Both the position numbers and the translations under genes were made by a program. From Suillus spraguei (taxonomy: Eukaryota > Basidiomycota > Agaricomycetes > Boletales > Suillaceae): DNA of 64,000 nt. The stretch spans positions 310,001 to 374,000 of the forward strand of contig JABCPU010000020.1 in the NCBI GenBank assembly GCA_016800925.1, read 5' to 3'. Under the pieces are notes generated by a model. That model searched no databases. It saw only the letters and a list, made by a program, of their open reading frames with translations, and had not been told where the DNA came from. How positions within the stretch are numbered: the stretch's first letter is position 1; every line of letters begins with the position of its first letter. Positions 10,383-23,245 of this stretch are shown in pieces.

Positions 10383-10787
10383 CTATCTGAATCTCTTGCC
10401 AGTGTTGTCATCACATACAATATCTTGATCTTCCCTGATTTTATGGAGCTTTTTGAGAGAAATTCCCATGCGGTCAAGCTCCCAGTGGATGGTGGCATAG
10501 TGGACAGCAACAAAGCGGTGTTGTAGTAGGAATCCAGCAAGCTCATCAAGGAACCAATCTGGGTGGTGATGGACTAACTCTACAAGGTACTGAACTTCTT
10601 CAAGATTCAGGTTCCTCAGACGGCCAGTGAATGCACTCTGTGGTTTGACTACATCACCAGTGCACTCATAGAGCTTTTGAATGCGGAAGAATGTGCATTG
10701 TGAGAAGCCAATGCACTCAAGGATTTCGTGAAGATGAAGGATACCCTGCTCATACAGGTGGATGGCAGCGAGTTTGACATCATGCAA
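10383..10787 (-). pseudogene. Tc1/mariner transposase, N-terminal half
   Basis: Encodes the paired helix-turn-helix DNA-binding region of a fungal Tc1/mariner transposase: AAIHLYEQGILHLHEILECI, GFSQCTFFRIQKLYECTGDVV, a GRLRNLN linker, then HHPDWFLDELAGFL and VHYATIHWELDRMGISLKK. The DDE/D catalytic domain that should follow is missing; the frame ends at about 10383 in unrelated sequence. The fragment is therefore a dead 5' part. No inverted terminal repeats were found around it. Confidence 0.8.
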
Positions 10788-10959
10788 GATCTTTCAGTTG
10801 GCCATAATAGATACAAAATATTTCTCTAAGTTTTGAAACATTGAAAATATTCTAAGTCACAAATCTCAGACATCATTTTCCCACAATGCGCCAGTGCCAT
10901 TACTTTTGCAAACAGCTGTAATCAACTAAAATATGAGACAGGCGATATACAAATCTCAT

Positions 10960-11711
10960 TGCCGAACCAGCCCAGGACCAAGGTTGGCGATCATCAGTGG
11001 AATAACTAGGCCCGCCCCCACTATGAAGGTCAGCCCGCATCTGAGCCTTGCGGACAAGGGCAGTCCAAAGTCAGCTGTGAAGATATCTGCAAGAAAACCA
11101 AGAAAAGAGAATGCCAAACTGCAATATATGTGAGCACTAGTGGCGATAGTGATTGAGACAAGAATTTGGTTACCTTGTCAAATATAAAAACTGGGTATAC
11201 TTGTGAGGATCACAAGAATTAGCATCTTTCCTTGCAGGTAATATGCCTGTTGAATTCATAATGTTAAGTTTGGGTTAAAGAAAAAGAATATAATTGAACC
11301 GTGAAGTCAAGGGATCTCAATCTTTGGCCAAAGTGCTGTGCCATGGCACATCTGATAATGCAGTACACACTTAGAATGAAGGAAATAGAACACAATGTCT
11401 TTGTTGTGAGTTGCGAGCCTAAGCCTGGGATAGCAAGGATGCTGGCATTTACTGCCATGGTGATGCTTGCCTGTCAAAGAAGAGATATGCATTTACATTT
11501 AGGCTGATGACATAGGGCTTACCACAGTAGTTTGAGATTTAGCCTGCACACTGAAATTGTCCATAAATCTCCTCATGTCCACCCCATTTATGAGACCATT
11601 GACATAGACATTCCTAAGGTGTTTGAGCATCATCACTGGAATGCAAAACATAGCGACCACAAGGCCAGTCATAAAGGGAGAATCCTGCAGATCTGCGCAT
11701 CTCTCGCCCAC
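10960..11711 (-). pseudogene. Membrane protein gene relic, multi-exon
   Basis: Three or more exon-like pieces on the minus strand join at plausible splice sites: 11711-11520 (FMTGLVVAMFCIPVMMLKHL and DMRRFMDNFSVQAKSQTT), about 11480-11290 (ITMAVNASILAIPGLGSQL and TLCSISFILSVYCIIRCAMA), a short piece near 11240, and 11115-10960 (LAFSFLGFLADIF, LTFIVGAGLVIPLMIANL). Hydrophobic segments alternate with short loops, as in multi-pass proteins. A stop interrupts the piece near 11190 and the ends are unclear. I do not recognise the family. It may be a host gene fragment carried or broken by surrounding elements. Confidence 0.4.
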
Positions 11712-12143
11712 TGAATGGGTTCAAATCAGGTGAGCCTCGGGTTGACCATAGTGATTGAGGTATTCATGTGACCTGTTGTGACTCCTAAATTGATGACATC
11801 TAGTATGAGAAAATGATAACACACAGAAAACATGCAATAACTTGCCTGTAAGTGACAAGGTAAGTTGTCAGCTGTGTATCTTTTGAAGGCCCACACACCA
11901 CAGATTGCAACACCTGGCTCCTCCACCAACCCATTAGGCCCTGAGTGTCTCTGTCCTTTGGCCATCAATTTAAACATGTAGATCAAGATAGGGGTGCATA
12001 CTGGCAATGGCCAACTCTGTGGCCATTTCTTTCATTTGATCCAGAGACCAAAATATGGTAGTGGCAGTGGATTGTTCCATAGTCAGTGCTTCTGTGAGTT
12101 ACTTAGGTCATTCTGGTCAGGTGCTACAGAGTCAAAGAACTGA
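11712..12143. other. Unassigned region left of element F
   Basis: Contains a 93-codon minus frame (11726-12007) that may be further exons of the membrane relic, but no domain is visible. Confidence 0.3.
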
Positions 12144-12690
12144 GCCCCTTCAGTGACAAACTCCGTACTATACGGGTCACCTGACCCACATAATATCCCA
12201 TCAAAGACGGGCCAGCAGACCATGGGCTGAGGTTATGTATATCCTCGATGTTGACGGATGGGCTGGGGAGAATTTTATTTCCAATGGAGATGGGTGGGCC
12301 GGGAGAATTTTATTTTCGGGAGAGATGGGTGGGCTGAGGGAAACATGATTTCTGATGTTGATGGATGGGCCAGGGGGATATCATCACTGACAGAGATGGG
12401 TGGGCCGAGGTAAGAGAATATTACATATATGGGTGGGCCGACGTGGGGTGTATTGCATGGATGGGTGGGCCGAGGGTGCAGTAAAATATATATTGCATAG
12501 ACGGGTGGGCCAAGGTAAGAGAATATTACATATATGGGTGGGCTGAGGGTGCAGTAAAATATTCATTGCATAGGTGGGTGGGCTGATGTTGGGGAATTTT
12601 ACATAGATGGGTGGGCTGACATGGAGGTATATTGCATATATGGGTGGGCCGAGGTAAAATATATTACATATATGGGTGGGCCTAGATATG
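12144..12690. repeat. Element F, left inverted arm built of GGGTGGGCC subrepeats
   Basis: About ten irregular units of 30-50 bases, each with a GATGGGTGGGCC-like core followed by an A/T-rich stretch (ATATTACATAT or ATTTTATTT). In reverse complement the arm matches 15700-16207, starting from GAGCCCCTTCAGTGACAAAC at the outer edge. A third copy lies at 62460-62915. Confidence 0.75.
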
Positions 12691-12839
12691 TATCATAAAG
12701 ATGTACAGCTGATGTAGCCACCAGAGAATCAAACACATAGGATACATGCACCCTATGAGTGCATATACCTACCATCGACCACCAAAATCTAAACCCCGAA
12801 GCATGAAAACTTGAATGCACCATGTCTGACATTCACCGA

Positions 12840-14470
12840 TAATTGAGTCCCAAAGCCCAAAAACCCAAAACCTAACCCTTGGTGTGCACCATATCCTATT
12901 GTCTAACACAACAAATCACCAAGTCTCGAAACCTGAGCACCTGAGCACCTGAAGCCTGAAACATGAGACTCAGATGTCAAAACTCACAAAAATGTAAATG
13001 TCAAATTTCACTGAGTGCCAAACCCTGAGTACTGAGTGCCGGGTGCTGGATGCCAAGTCCCGAAACCTGGAACTTGAAACTGGAGATTCAAACTAGATAT
13101 TTCCTGAATTCCGGATACCCGGACACCCGATGTGGGTAACACAACTCTGCTGGGGTGCAGATATATGTTGAATGCTGCCTAGCTGCTATTCAACCCAAGG
13201 GTTTCTGGTCCAAGGCTCAGAGCTCAGAAGAGTAGTAAAATGATCATTCAAACAGTAAGTCTCAGACTGCTACTGCTAGTGGTGAAGTGGTGTAAAGACA
13301 GGTGCAAGGTAAGGTTCTTATGTAATCAGCCAAAATGCGGACCTAAGGTAAGGAAAGCCTAAGTAAGAGACACTATGCAAAAACTACTGTTTTAAGGTCA
13401 GCCTGAGTTTGTCTGTTACACCGAAACACAACACACAAGGTGAAAGATTTAAAGTCCATGTGTCGAGTCGTCTAGTGCTGAGTGCCAAGTGCCGGGTGCT
13501 GGGTGCAGAGTCCCGAAACTAGAAACTCGAGATTCAAGACAAACAAGATATCTACCAAAAAAGTGTGGATCAAAGTTTTGTTGTTGCCTGACATTTTTCT
13601 GAGTCCTGAGTACTGAACCCTGAAATTGTGGACTACCAGATTTTGGGATTTGGGGTTTGGCACTCGAAATTCAATATTTGAGATGAAAAAGATATCTACC
13701 AAAAATGTGTGGATCAAAGTCATTTTATTGCCTAACATTTGTTTCGGTCTCAAGTGCAGAATCCCGAGTTCTGAACCCTGAACCCCGAAATAGTGGACTA
13801 CCGGAGTTCGGAGTTCGGGGTTTGGCACTTAGAATGTGTGGATCAATACGTGTCTATTACCTCACATTGTTCTGAGTCCTGAGTTGCGAGTGCCAGGTGC
13901 TGGGTGCCAGGGTTCAGGGTTCAGCACTTACAATATGTGGATCAATATCTTTCACATTATGAGTCCCAAGTCCTGAGTCCAGAGTGCCGGGTGCTGGAGT
14001 TCGTGGTTTGGCACTCAACATGTGTGAATCAATATCTTTGTATTGCCTCACATTCTTCTAAGTCCCGGGTGCCAGGGTTTGGGGTTTGGCACATAAAATA
14101 TGTGGATCAATATCTTTCTCATTGTTATGAGTCCCAAGGCCCGAGTCCTGAGTGCTGGGTGCCGGAGTTCGGGGTTTGGAACTCAACATGTGTGAATCAA
14201 TATCTTTGTATTGCCTCACATTGTTCTAAGTCCTGGGTGCCAGGGGTTGGGGTTCAGCACTTAAAATATGTAGATCAATATCTTTCACATGGTGATGAGT
14301 CCCGAGTCCTGGGTGCCAGGGTTCGGGGTTCGGCACTTAAGATATATGGATTGATATGTTTCAGATTATTATGAGTCCCAAGTCCTGAATCTTGAGTTTC
14401 TGGTGTCAGCACTCTGCAGCCGGCACCTGGCACCTGGCAACTGGCAACTGGCAACTGGCACCCGGCATAA
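12840..14470. repeat. Degenerate tandem repeat region (GAGTCCCGAGTGCCGGGTGC type)
   Basis: Blocks of roughly 75-145 bases alternate a GAGTCCTGAGTGCC / GGTTCGGGGTTTGGCAC part with an ATGTGGATCAATATCTTTC part. Nine or so copies are recognisable between 13560 and 14370. Open frames here are products of the repeat. Similar wording recurs near 62975-63475 beside the third copy of element F, so this is probably internal to that element. Confidence 0.7.
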
Positions 14471-14651
14471 GCTGACTCGACAGATAGGTTTCAAATTCTT
14501 TACGTCGTATGTTGTGTTTCAGGTGGCCAGATATCCGGTATTTGCAAAATATCCATTTTGAGTCTCCAGTGTCCAGTTCCAGATTTCCGGACTTGACATC
14601 CAGCACTGACATTCATTCAAACAATTTATATACATCTATCAACATGCAATT

Positions 14652-14930
14652 ATGTAGCCATTTCAACCTCATCACCAGAGGGCTCAACCTTCACCTCAAC
14701 ATCCATATCATCAGAATTATATTCTGGGACAAGGTTGCCCAGATCATCCGGGTCCACAATTTTGCTGGACATTTGTGGACCCTCAGGCTGAATCTGGCTG
14801 AGCTCAAATATGAGACCCTCAATGGCAGATGCATCCTGGACTTTCGGAGATGGAGGTTCCATCCCTGCAATATCCAAGTCAATGAGGGGAGCAAGTGCAG
14901 ATGGGAGGGGTGAGATGGACAGGGGGACAG
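14652..14930 (-). pseudogene. Acidic TE-associated ORF, cut by LTR A2
   Basis: Reads PLIDLDIAGMEPPSPKVQDA, then IVDPDDLGNLVPEYNSDDMD and an acidic Lys/Glu tail to a stop near 14652. The beginning of the open frame (to 14964) comes from LTR A2, so the original N-terminus was displaced by that insertion. No family recognised; perhaps the C-terminus of a transposon protein. Confidence 0.4.
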
Positions 14931-15695
14931 TGTTAAGACCGTACTCAAAGGGAGAAAGATCCAAAGGGTTTTGGCCTCAGTTCGTGCACTGTGCCCCTTT
15001 CCTGAGTAATGCCCCTTATTTCAGGGAGTAGGTATATGTCCGAAGATCTGGAAGGAGTTGCGTGATGGATCCGGACGTCCGAAGGTATTGGATATGATAT
15101 GTCTGAAGGTTATCCGGAATGTAGGAATAGAACGAGGATTAAGACTAGCTTCGGAATGAGTGAGTTCCTAACTAGAAACTAACAGAGATAGACTATCCGA
15201 AGATAGAGTTGGAGATATAAGGAATCAATCCCAAGTCTCGGAAGATGACTTAGAGCGGAAAGTGACCTAAGTCCGGAGGAAGCAGAATGAGCAGAATCTA
15301 AGATGATATTTGAACTAAGGTTCTACAGAGATCTACAAGTGGTTTATATACTGTAAGTATCTAATATGGATAATCAACAAGTCCGGGACCGAGGGCTATG
15401 TATGAAGTGTAACAGAAGTCTATTAGTTAATGGCAGTGGATCAGTAAGCATGAATCGAAATGAAACACAGGTAACGATCAGTGACACAGGATGGAAGTAT
15501 ACACAGCCGGAATACCGGAAACAGGAGGAATGATGAAAGGAGATAGACGCAGATATACACAAGGGAGTTAAGGTGTGAGAAGTGGGCACATTCAGATGGG
15601 TGATCCGGACAGGATCTGTGGACCGGACAGAAATAGAATCGATCAGATCTGATCAGATATGGTCGGATCTGAGATCAGAAATATGGTATATGACA
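14931..15695. mobile_element. Solo LTR, family A, copy A2
   Basis: TGTTAAGACC start and TATATGACA end, about 765 bp. Flanks GACAG and GCCAT do not match, so the right side may have been rearranged; the right edge abuts an arm of element F. Confidence 0.8.
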
Positions 15696-15699
15696 GCCA

Positions 15700-16207
15700 T
15701 ACATATTTTACTGCACCCTGGCCCACCGTCCATGTAATACACCCCACGTTGGCCCACCCATATATGTAATATTCTCTTACCTCGGCCCACCCGTCTATGC
15801 AATAAATATTTTACTGCACCCTTGGCCCACCTGTATATGTAATATTCTCTTACATCAGCCCACCCATCTATGCAATAATATTTGCCTTGCATCTCTCTTC
15901 AGCCCAGCTGTCTATAATATCCTACTCTACATACTACCCAGATGGGCCCACCCATGTCTGTCGGTGATGATATCCCCCTGGCCCATCCATCAACATCAGA
16001 AATCATGTTTCCCTTGGCCCACCCGTCTCTCCCGAAAATAAAAGTCTCCCAGCCCACCCGTCTCCATCGGAAATAATATTTACCCTGGCCCATCCATCAA
16101 CATCGAGGATATACATAACCTCAGCCCATGGTCCGCTGGCCGTCTTTGATGGGATATTATGTGGGTTGGGTGACCTGTATAGTATGAAGTTTGTCACTGA
16201 AGGGGCT
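15700..16207. repeat. Element F, right inverted arm
   Basis: Reverse complement of 12144-12690 with GGCCCACCC-cored units, ending CACTGAAGGGGCTC. Together with the left arm it encloses about 3 kb (tandem repeats, the acidic ORF and LTR A2). Confidence 0.75.
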
Positions 16208-18985
16208 CGTTTACACATTGGCAGAGCTGCTAGTACCATACATGGGCCCGATTTTCAGAGCCACTTTCATGCTGGAAATCCACCCAAACAAATGGAAATG
16301 CTCGTCAACCATCATCCTCAGAAAACCAGGAAGACTGAATTACAGTGTCCCCAAAGCCTACCGCCCAATCACGCTTTTAGACACAATGGCTAAGATTTTT
16401 TCCTCATTGTTGCAGATGATCTAATGTACATCTCAGAGCAGAACAATCTCCTTCCCCCCACACACTTCAGAGGATGCCCAGGCCAGTCCACGACAGATTT
16501 GCTACATCTCCTCACCAAGTTCATCACCGACTCATGGGCCTCACAAAACAACCATGTTTCTCTACTCTTTTTAGAGGTCAAAGCAGCTTTTCTGAGTGTA
16601 GTAGTCAACAAGCTAATGCACAACCTCAGGAAAGCAGGAATCCTGCTAGAATATGTGAACTGGTATAGAAGGCGACTCGACAACCGCTCGACATACCTCT
16701 TTTTTGATGACTATCAATCTAACCTCTTCAACGTGATGGACGGAGTAGACCAGGGTTGTCCCCTGTCACCGCTAGGATTCATTTTCTATAATTCAGACAT
16801 GCTTAGAGTAGCTGACCCCAACATCAGACAAGGAGAATTTGGCCTGGGCTTCTTAGACAATGTAGCCCTTATCGTGAGAGGGAAATTCTACGAGGAATCC
16901 AACAGCAAACTCAAATGCATGATGGAGAAACAAGGAGGTGCTCTCAAGTGGAGTGAAGAGCACAATGCAGAGTGTGAGCTTGATAAAACCGTACTAATAT
17001 GTCTATCTAGTAAGCGAATCCCCGACCCAGACAACCCCCGGAAGACAATCCCCACCCCCCGTATACCTATTACCATCCGCAACCACACCATACAACCCTC
17101 AAAATCACACAAGTTCCTTGGCATGATTATCGACTAAAATCTCAATTTCAAGGAACACACTGCCTATGCAATGGCAAAAGGGACCAAATAGGTCATGGCA
17201 TGCAGACGATCATATGACCCACCAGAGGCATCCACAGAAAGTTGGTCAAGAAGCTGTTTGAAAGTGTTATCGTCCCAAAAATGCTCTACACTGCCGATGT
17301 ATGGTGTGCAGGGCTTGTTGCAAAGAACAAGGGAAAGAATGGAGGAGGTCATGGAGCCAGGGGATTCGCTTTGCGGATGGCTAGGGTCCAGAGAATGGTG
17401 ACTCTACTCATCACAGGAGGACTAAGATCAACTGCAACAGACATGCTAAATGCTCATGCTAATGTACTCCCTTTCCAACAGATGCTAAGACGAACCTGCT
17501 ACCGCACCACACTAAGAATGGCAACTCTCCTGCTGCCACACCCGCTAGTAAAGGAGATCAAATTAGCATACAAATATAGTGCGAAAAGACAGTTCCAGGG
17601 GAGAAAACACTATCCCTCACCACTTCATAGACTGACAAAAGAATTCCAGGTTAATCCATCCAGCATCGAAAAGATAGATCCAGTCAGACACTACCCAAAA
17701 TGGGAGCTGGATGTCAACATCCACATCACTGAGACAACAAAACTAGCTATCAAGGACAATGCTTCAGCCACAGAACAACTACACGCATACTTGGACGGCT
17801 CGTCAACAGATGGCAGAGTAGGGCGAGCTGCAGTGATAATGAGGGGAGAGGAGGTGATTAGAAGGAAGCGATTATACCTGGGAAGTGACGAAGAGCACAC
17901 AGCGTATGAGGTGGAGCTAGTGGGATGATATTGGTGATACAGCTGCTGAAGGAGGAAGGAGGCAATAGGGGGGCACAATGGCGCTAGGCATTGACAACCA
18001 GGCTGCAATCCATGCAACAACAGCATTCCAATCGAAACTAGGCCACCATCTAGCAGATACATTCCATGACGACCTGCGCAAACTACTGCCCCACAAAGAC
18101 AACAGAAAACTTGTCATTAGATGGTCACTGGGTCACAAAGGTCACGCAGGCAACGAGGCAGCAGATGAGGAGGCAAAAAGAGCAGCAGCAGGGGAATCCT
18201 CAGACACAAAATCTCTCCCTAAGTTGCTACTGGGAAAAAACGGCGAAATCAGAACACTCCCATAGAGCAAGTCCACATTGAAACAGCAATTCTATGGCAA
18301 GATAAAGAATGAAGCAACCATCATCATGCAAGAATCCCCCCGCTTCACCTGACTCCAATCCATTGATCAAACCACCCCATCCAAGAAGTTTGCAAGCAAG
18401 ATCAAAGACCTACCAAGGAAACATGGGACATTAATCTTCCACCTCTGCACCAGCCACATCGCCCTCAACAAACACCTCCACTGAATAGCTAGAGCCACCG
18501 AATAGCTAGAGCCCAGTCAGCAAAATGCCAAAACTGCCACATACACAACGAAACCATCCATCACTTCCTACTAGTCTGCCCCCAGTACACCAGACAATGC
18601 AACACCCTCAGCTTGGAAGTGGGCCTGACACAGCTCAACATCAACTATTTGCTCAATGAGGGAAAGGGAATCAGAGCAACACTGAAATTCATAGTGCACA
18701 CAAGGAGAATGGAGAACGTCTTTGGAGATGTGACCTCCCCCCAAGGAAAAGGAATAAGAAAGAAACCATGAGGAAATGGTTAGATGAGGGGAGGAGCACG
18801 CAACTGTACCATACTAATTCAATGCCTTAAGATGGCGCTACTGTCCCTGCTAACACACGGACCATTGCATAGCATTTGAGCACATTGGACATTTACATAC
18901 TCGCAACCAAGTACAATACTGTAGGTAGTGTCCACCATAGGGCTTCGCCCCAAAGGACAATAAACATGGATAAAAATATATATAT
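16205..18985 (+). mobile_element. 5'-truncated Tad-like non-LTR retrotransposon (LINE) with RT and RNase H
   Basis: A reverse transcriptase starts mid-domain (LNYSVPKAYRPITLLDTMAK), continues with the palm motif GVDQGCPLSPLGFIFY, and has FLDN where the catalytic F/YxDD box belongs, so it is inactive. A thumb/connection region follows (16990-17640), then an RNase H domain (AYLDGSSTDGRVGRAAV at about 17790 and RWSLGHKGHAGNEAADEEAK at about 18120), then a Cys/His cluster (CQNCHIHNETIHHFL at about 18530). Several stops and frameshifts break it (16423, 17136, 17189, 17926). The 3' end has a GGGCTTCGCCCC hairpin word and an A/T-rich tail (GGATAAAAATATATATATAA). The endonuclease and ORF1 are missing, as expected for 5' truncation. 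It abuts the Gypsy relic that starts near 18990. Confidence 0.85.
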
Positions 18986-21174
18986 AAAATCAGTCTGCAA
19001 CAGGACAGCCCCTGTCACGACAAGGGAAGCATTGGTAGCAATGGTGAATTGCCAGGGGGGATCGGGATTATGGAGTACTGGTTGTTTTGTGAGACAATCT
19101 TTCAAATCTAGGAATGTATCTTGGCATTGAGTTGTCCAAGAGAATGGAGTATCTTTCTTTGTTAGATTGACAAGTGGTCGTGCGACGTTGGAATAGTGCA
19201 AGATGAATGTGCAATAGAAGTTGCAGAAACCAAGAAAAGATTAAACATCTTTTACTGATTTTGGTACTGGCCATTCAGCGATCCCTTTGGTTTTAGCACT
19301 ATCCATGGCAACTTGTCTGGGCCATATAATCATACTGAGATACTCCACTTCATCAGCATCAAAAGTACACTTCTCCAGTTTCAAAAATAGATGTTCTTGT
19401 CATATCTTCATCAATACATGCTGAGTTCATTCTCAATGTTTGTCCATAGTTGTTGAAAATATTAGAATGTTGTCCATGTAAACAATCATCCATCCTTTGT
19501 GTATTTCTTGCTGGAAGGTTCGATTCATGTAAGCTTGGAAGGTGGTGGGCAAATTACAGAGGCCGAAGAACATGATGTCTGGCTCATAGAGACCAAATTC
19601 CATGGTAAAAGCTGCTTTCCAATGATCATCAAGATGAATACTGATATTATTATAACCAGATCGTATATCCATCTTTGTGAAGAACTGGGCATTATGAAGT
19701 CATGCAATGAGGGAAACTGGAAGAGAAAGTGGGTAAGCATTCTTGACCATCCAATCATTGATGTATCTGTAATCTTGGCAGGGCCAGAGATCTCTGCTCT
19801 TCTTTCCAACAAAGAAGAAGCCACTAGCTTGAGGTGACTTCAATTCAGAAATAAAGCCTTTAGCAATGATTTCATCAATGAAGGCCTTTACTGATGCTTG
19901 TTCCTTTTCTGATAGCAGGTAAACCTTAGATGTTCAGGGAATGATGCCAGGTTTCATATCAATATGATAATCAATGCCAGGTTGTTCAGGAGGGAGTTTA
20001 TTCAGTCCATCTTTAGCAAAGATGTTGGAAAAGTCATGAAGGTAGGAAGGTACAAGTTCCTCCAACAATTTCTTTCTCTTTTCTTTTTCTTCAGTGGCAA
20101 ACTTTTGGGCTTTATTACTGTACTTCAGTGCACTGGCAGAGTTAGGGAGTTGCTTGAGTCATGAAGTTCCATCGCATGTTAAGGGTGTATCCATGGATAC
20201 TTCTTCAGTAACTCTAATACAACTTCCATCAGGGTCATACTCTACTAAGAATTTGCCATCACCGAGTTCGTAGGAGGAGACTTCTCGTACTTCTGGTGCA
20301 CTTCAAACTTCTTGCATTGCATTGAACTGATCATCATCTTCAGCATGTACTGCTGAAGGCACCTGTTTGTTTTCATCAGGAATTTCTTTGACAGAAGCAG
20401 GAGGGGTTGATGGCTCAAAGTATCAGGATAATTTTGGCACAACCATATCTCATTCTTTCAGTTCTTCCTCGGCCTTCCTTTTCCCTTGTTTCTGTTCATC
20501 TATAGGTCATTGGCCTGTTGGCACAGGTGGTGCCTGAACTTCAGGTTCGAACTTGTTCTTTTGTTTTGTCGCACTGGGAAGAGGGACAGGGTTTGTGGAA
20601 TACACACATGCAGAGGATTTGTTACAAAAGGTATCTCATCAGGGGTTTCAATAAGAGGGATGAACATTTTCTTTGGAAGTTTCAAGTTCTTCCATTTGAG
20701 AGGGGATTTCTTTTCGTGGTAGGGAAAAGCAGGTGGTAGATTGGCTTTCTTCCTATCAGTATCCATGTCAATTTTGATTTCATCAGATTTAGGAGTTCAT
20801 GGGAGAGGTAGAATTTCTGCAGCCCAATCTATGACTGGGTTCATGGTGCATAACCAAGGAATTCCTAAGAGAATCTGATCTCGTTGACCAAGTTTAGTGA
20901 TCTTAAACTTGCCATACATAGTCCGTTCATTTATCTTCACTACCAATAGACAGTAGTGCGTAATCAGTCCTCCTTTGATAAGGGTTCCATCGGTGGTTGT
21001 GACTTGAAACAGAGTTTTCAATTTTCGTCATGTAATTTTATGGAGATTTACAAACTCCTCAGAGATGAACATTCTGTCTGCTCCAGAATCAATGACAGCA
21101 GTGCTGTCAACAGATTTTAAGTGAGTACGTGAAACGAGAGTAATAGGAACATGAAGTTCTTTTCTTTCACCTAC

Positions 21175-22809
21175 TGTTACAAGAACACTGTTAAGATCGT
21201 ACTCAAAAGGTAAGAGATCCGAAGGGCTTTGGCCTCAGTTTGTGCACTGTGCCCCTTTCCTGAGTAATGCCCCTTATTTCAGAGGAAGGTTACATGTCTG
21301 AAGATTCAGAAGTGATAACATGACAGATCTGGACGTCCGAAGGTTATCCGGAACATGGAGATGGAATGAGGATTAAGACTAGTCTCAGAACAAGTTCCTT
21401 AACTAGAAACTAACAGAGGTGGACTACCCAAGGGTAGAGTCGGAGAGGTAGACTATAGGAATCAATCCCAAGTCTCGGAAGATGACTGGAGTCAGAAGTA
21501 ACTCAAGTCCGGAGGAAAGAATGAGCAGAATCTAAGATGATATTCAAACTAAGGTTCTATGGAGATCTACAAGTGGTTTATATACTGTAGGTAACTAGCA
21601 CAGATAATCAAGGAGTCTGGGACCGAGGGCTATGTATGATGTATAATGGAAGTCTATTAGTTAATGCACAGCGGATCAGTAAGCACAAGTCAGAAATGAA
21701 ACACAGGTAATGGATCAATGAGCAGGACAGAAATATACACAGCCGGAATACCAGAAACAGGAGGAATGACGAAAGAAGATAGACGCAGATATCCACAAGG
21801 GAGTTAGAGTGCGAGAAGTGGGCACTTTCAGATGGGTGATCCAGACAGGATCTGTGGACTGGACAGGAGTAGGATTGATTGGATCTAATCAGATCTGAGA
21901 TCAGAAGTATGGTATATGACAAACACCTTCTTTGCACCCCTACTATCATTTTTCCTCTTATGCATCGCCATCTACTCTTGTCCTGATGAGGCCCCCACAC
22001 TTGTTCTCCACTATCTTATCTGGCTTGCCCTCATCACACCATACCTTGCCTACGCCCATCTCCTCCACCAACATTGAACATGCACTCAATGCACATCTTT
22101 CACCTTCTTTGCGAACTCCACGCTTATACACACCTTTTGCGCAACTTGCGCTTCAAGTGCCTCCTTTGCTTTCAACGCATTTCCCTGCACTTCAACACAT
22201 GCCACTCTCTGGTTCACAACGGAAGCCTATTGGCTCTCAAATGACAACTGGTATCGTCTTATGTTTTATCTCTTTACCGCTTACCTTTCTTGACTCGTGC
22301 ATCGCCCTATTGGCTCGCACCCATTATACCTTCGGCTCCATACTTATGACCCCTTTTGCACATGTGTGCTTTCATTGGTTCATATGCCTCTGACTCATTC
22401 ATGAGCATGCATGATCTTATTGGCTATCTGACTTCATACTTAATCTAGCGATACTTACATATTCACACTCCGCTCCAATCTTACATATAAATACGTGCAG
22501 ATAGCATTTGGACTTCTTTAACTTGAATCCACTTGATCTTTGACCCTGAATTCCTTTCAATAAGCTTTTCAATAAGCTTATTGTCTTTATCCGAACTTCA
22601 TAGAAGCTCATCGCTTCTATGTCTTTGATCATTGTCAAGAACATCATCTCTGTGACATAGGTCATGAGACAGTGCATGGCGCCCACCTCTGACCAATGCA
22701 ACTAGTGCACTCCACACTAGGAGACTGATATGCACAGGCTGCCGCTCTTTATAGAGTGCCCGTCGCAGACACCATTCAAGTTCCTTAGCGCCTGGCTAGG
22801 TCGCTAACA
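21175..22809. mobile_element. Solo LTR, family B, copy B1, itself interrupted by LTR A3
   Basis: TGTTACAAGAACACC start and GTCGCTAACA end. Flanked on both sides by CCTAC (21170-21174 and 22810-22814), a clean 5-bp target duplication within the Gypsy relic. Without the nested LTR A3 it is about 897 bp. A TATAAATA word lies near 22483, so transcription may run on the plus strand. Confidence 0.9.
21189..21921. mobile_element. Solo LTR, family A, copy A3, nested inside LTR B1
   Basis: TGTTAAGATCG to GGTATATGACA. Flanked by AACAC on both sides (21184-21188, 21922-21926), which is the B-family sequence AAGAACACCTTCTT interrupted. The undisturbed site is visible in LTR B2 at 23664. Confidence 0.9.
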
Positions 22810-22901
22810 CCTACAACACATACAAGTCTTAGTAATACATTGGGAGAAACATATGTTGATTCTTTGTTTCCCCAAGCTTAAAATCCTTGATCAGACGATG
22901 G

Positions 22902-23245
22902 TGTAAAGATACAATCTAGCCTGGGCTGTAGATAAACCATGGCCTAAGCTAGTATGTGAGTCTAGTGCTCTGCATAGTCTGCTTTACTTGCAAGGCAAGA
23001 ACATTCAACCCTAAAGGGAATGCTAGTCAGTATAGTTCAATAATACCTAGCCTGCAGTGCAAGACTGTTGCTGGCAGTAGTAGATGGGTGATTCAGTAAG
23101 GGGCAAGGATCCATGGAGTAAGAATGGTACCAGCAAAGCAAAAAGGGTTCATGCTCGCTATATGGGATTTGTTTGGTAGCCACCATAGACAGTAACAAGA
23201 CACTTGTGTAAAACAGCACTTTCATGGTCAGCATGACTTTGTTCG
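22902..23245. repeat. Repeat family E, copy E1, inside the Gypsy relic
   Basis: Starts TGTAAAGATACAATCTAGCC, matching 61231 onward and the reverse complement of the right end of 57618-58704. The right edge is uncertain because the Gypsy gag resumes around 23246-23260. About 450 bases of gag present in the other copy are missing here. Confidence 0.6.

Noticed and set aside
12144..12690. CRISPR array
   Set aside because: Units are irregular in length, repeats are degenerate, spacers are themselves similar, and the organism is eukaryotic; this is a transposon arm.
13472..14374. 118- and 156-codon ORFs with repeated internal sequence
   Set aside because: They are translations of the degenerate tandem repeat, open on both strands.
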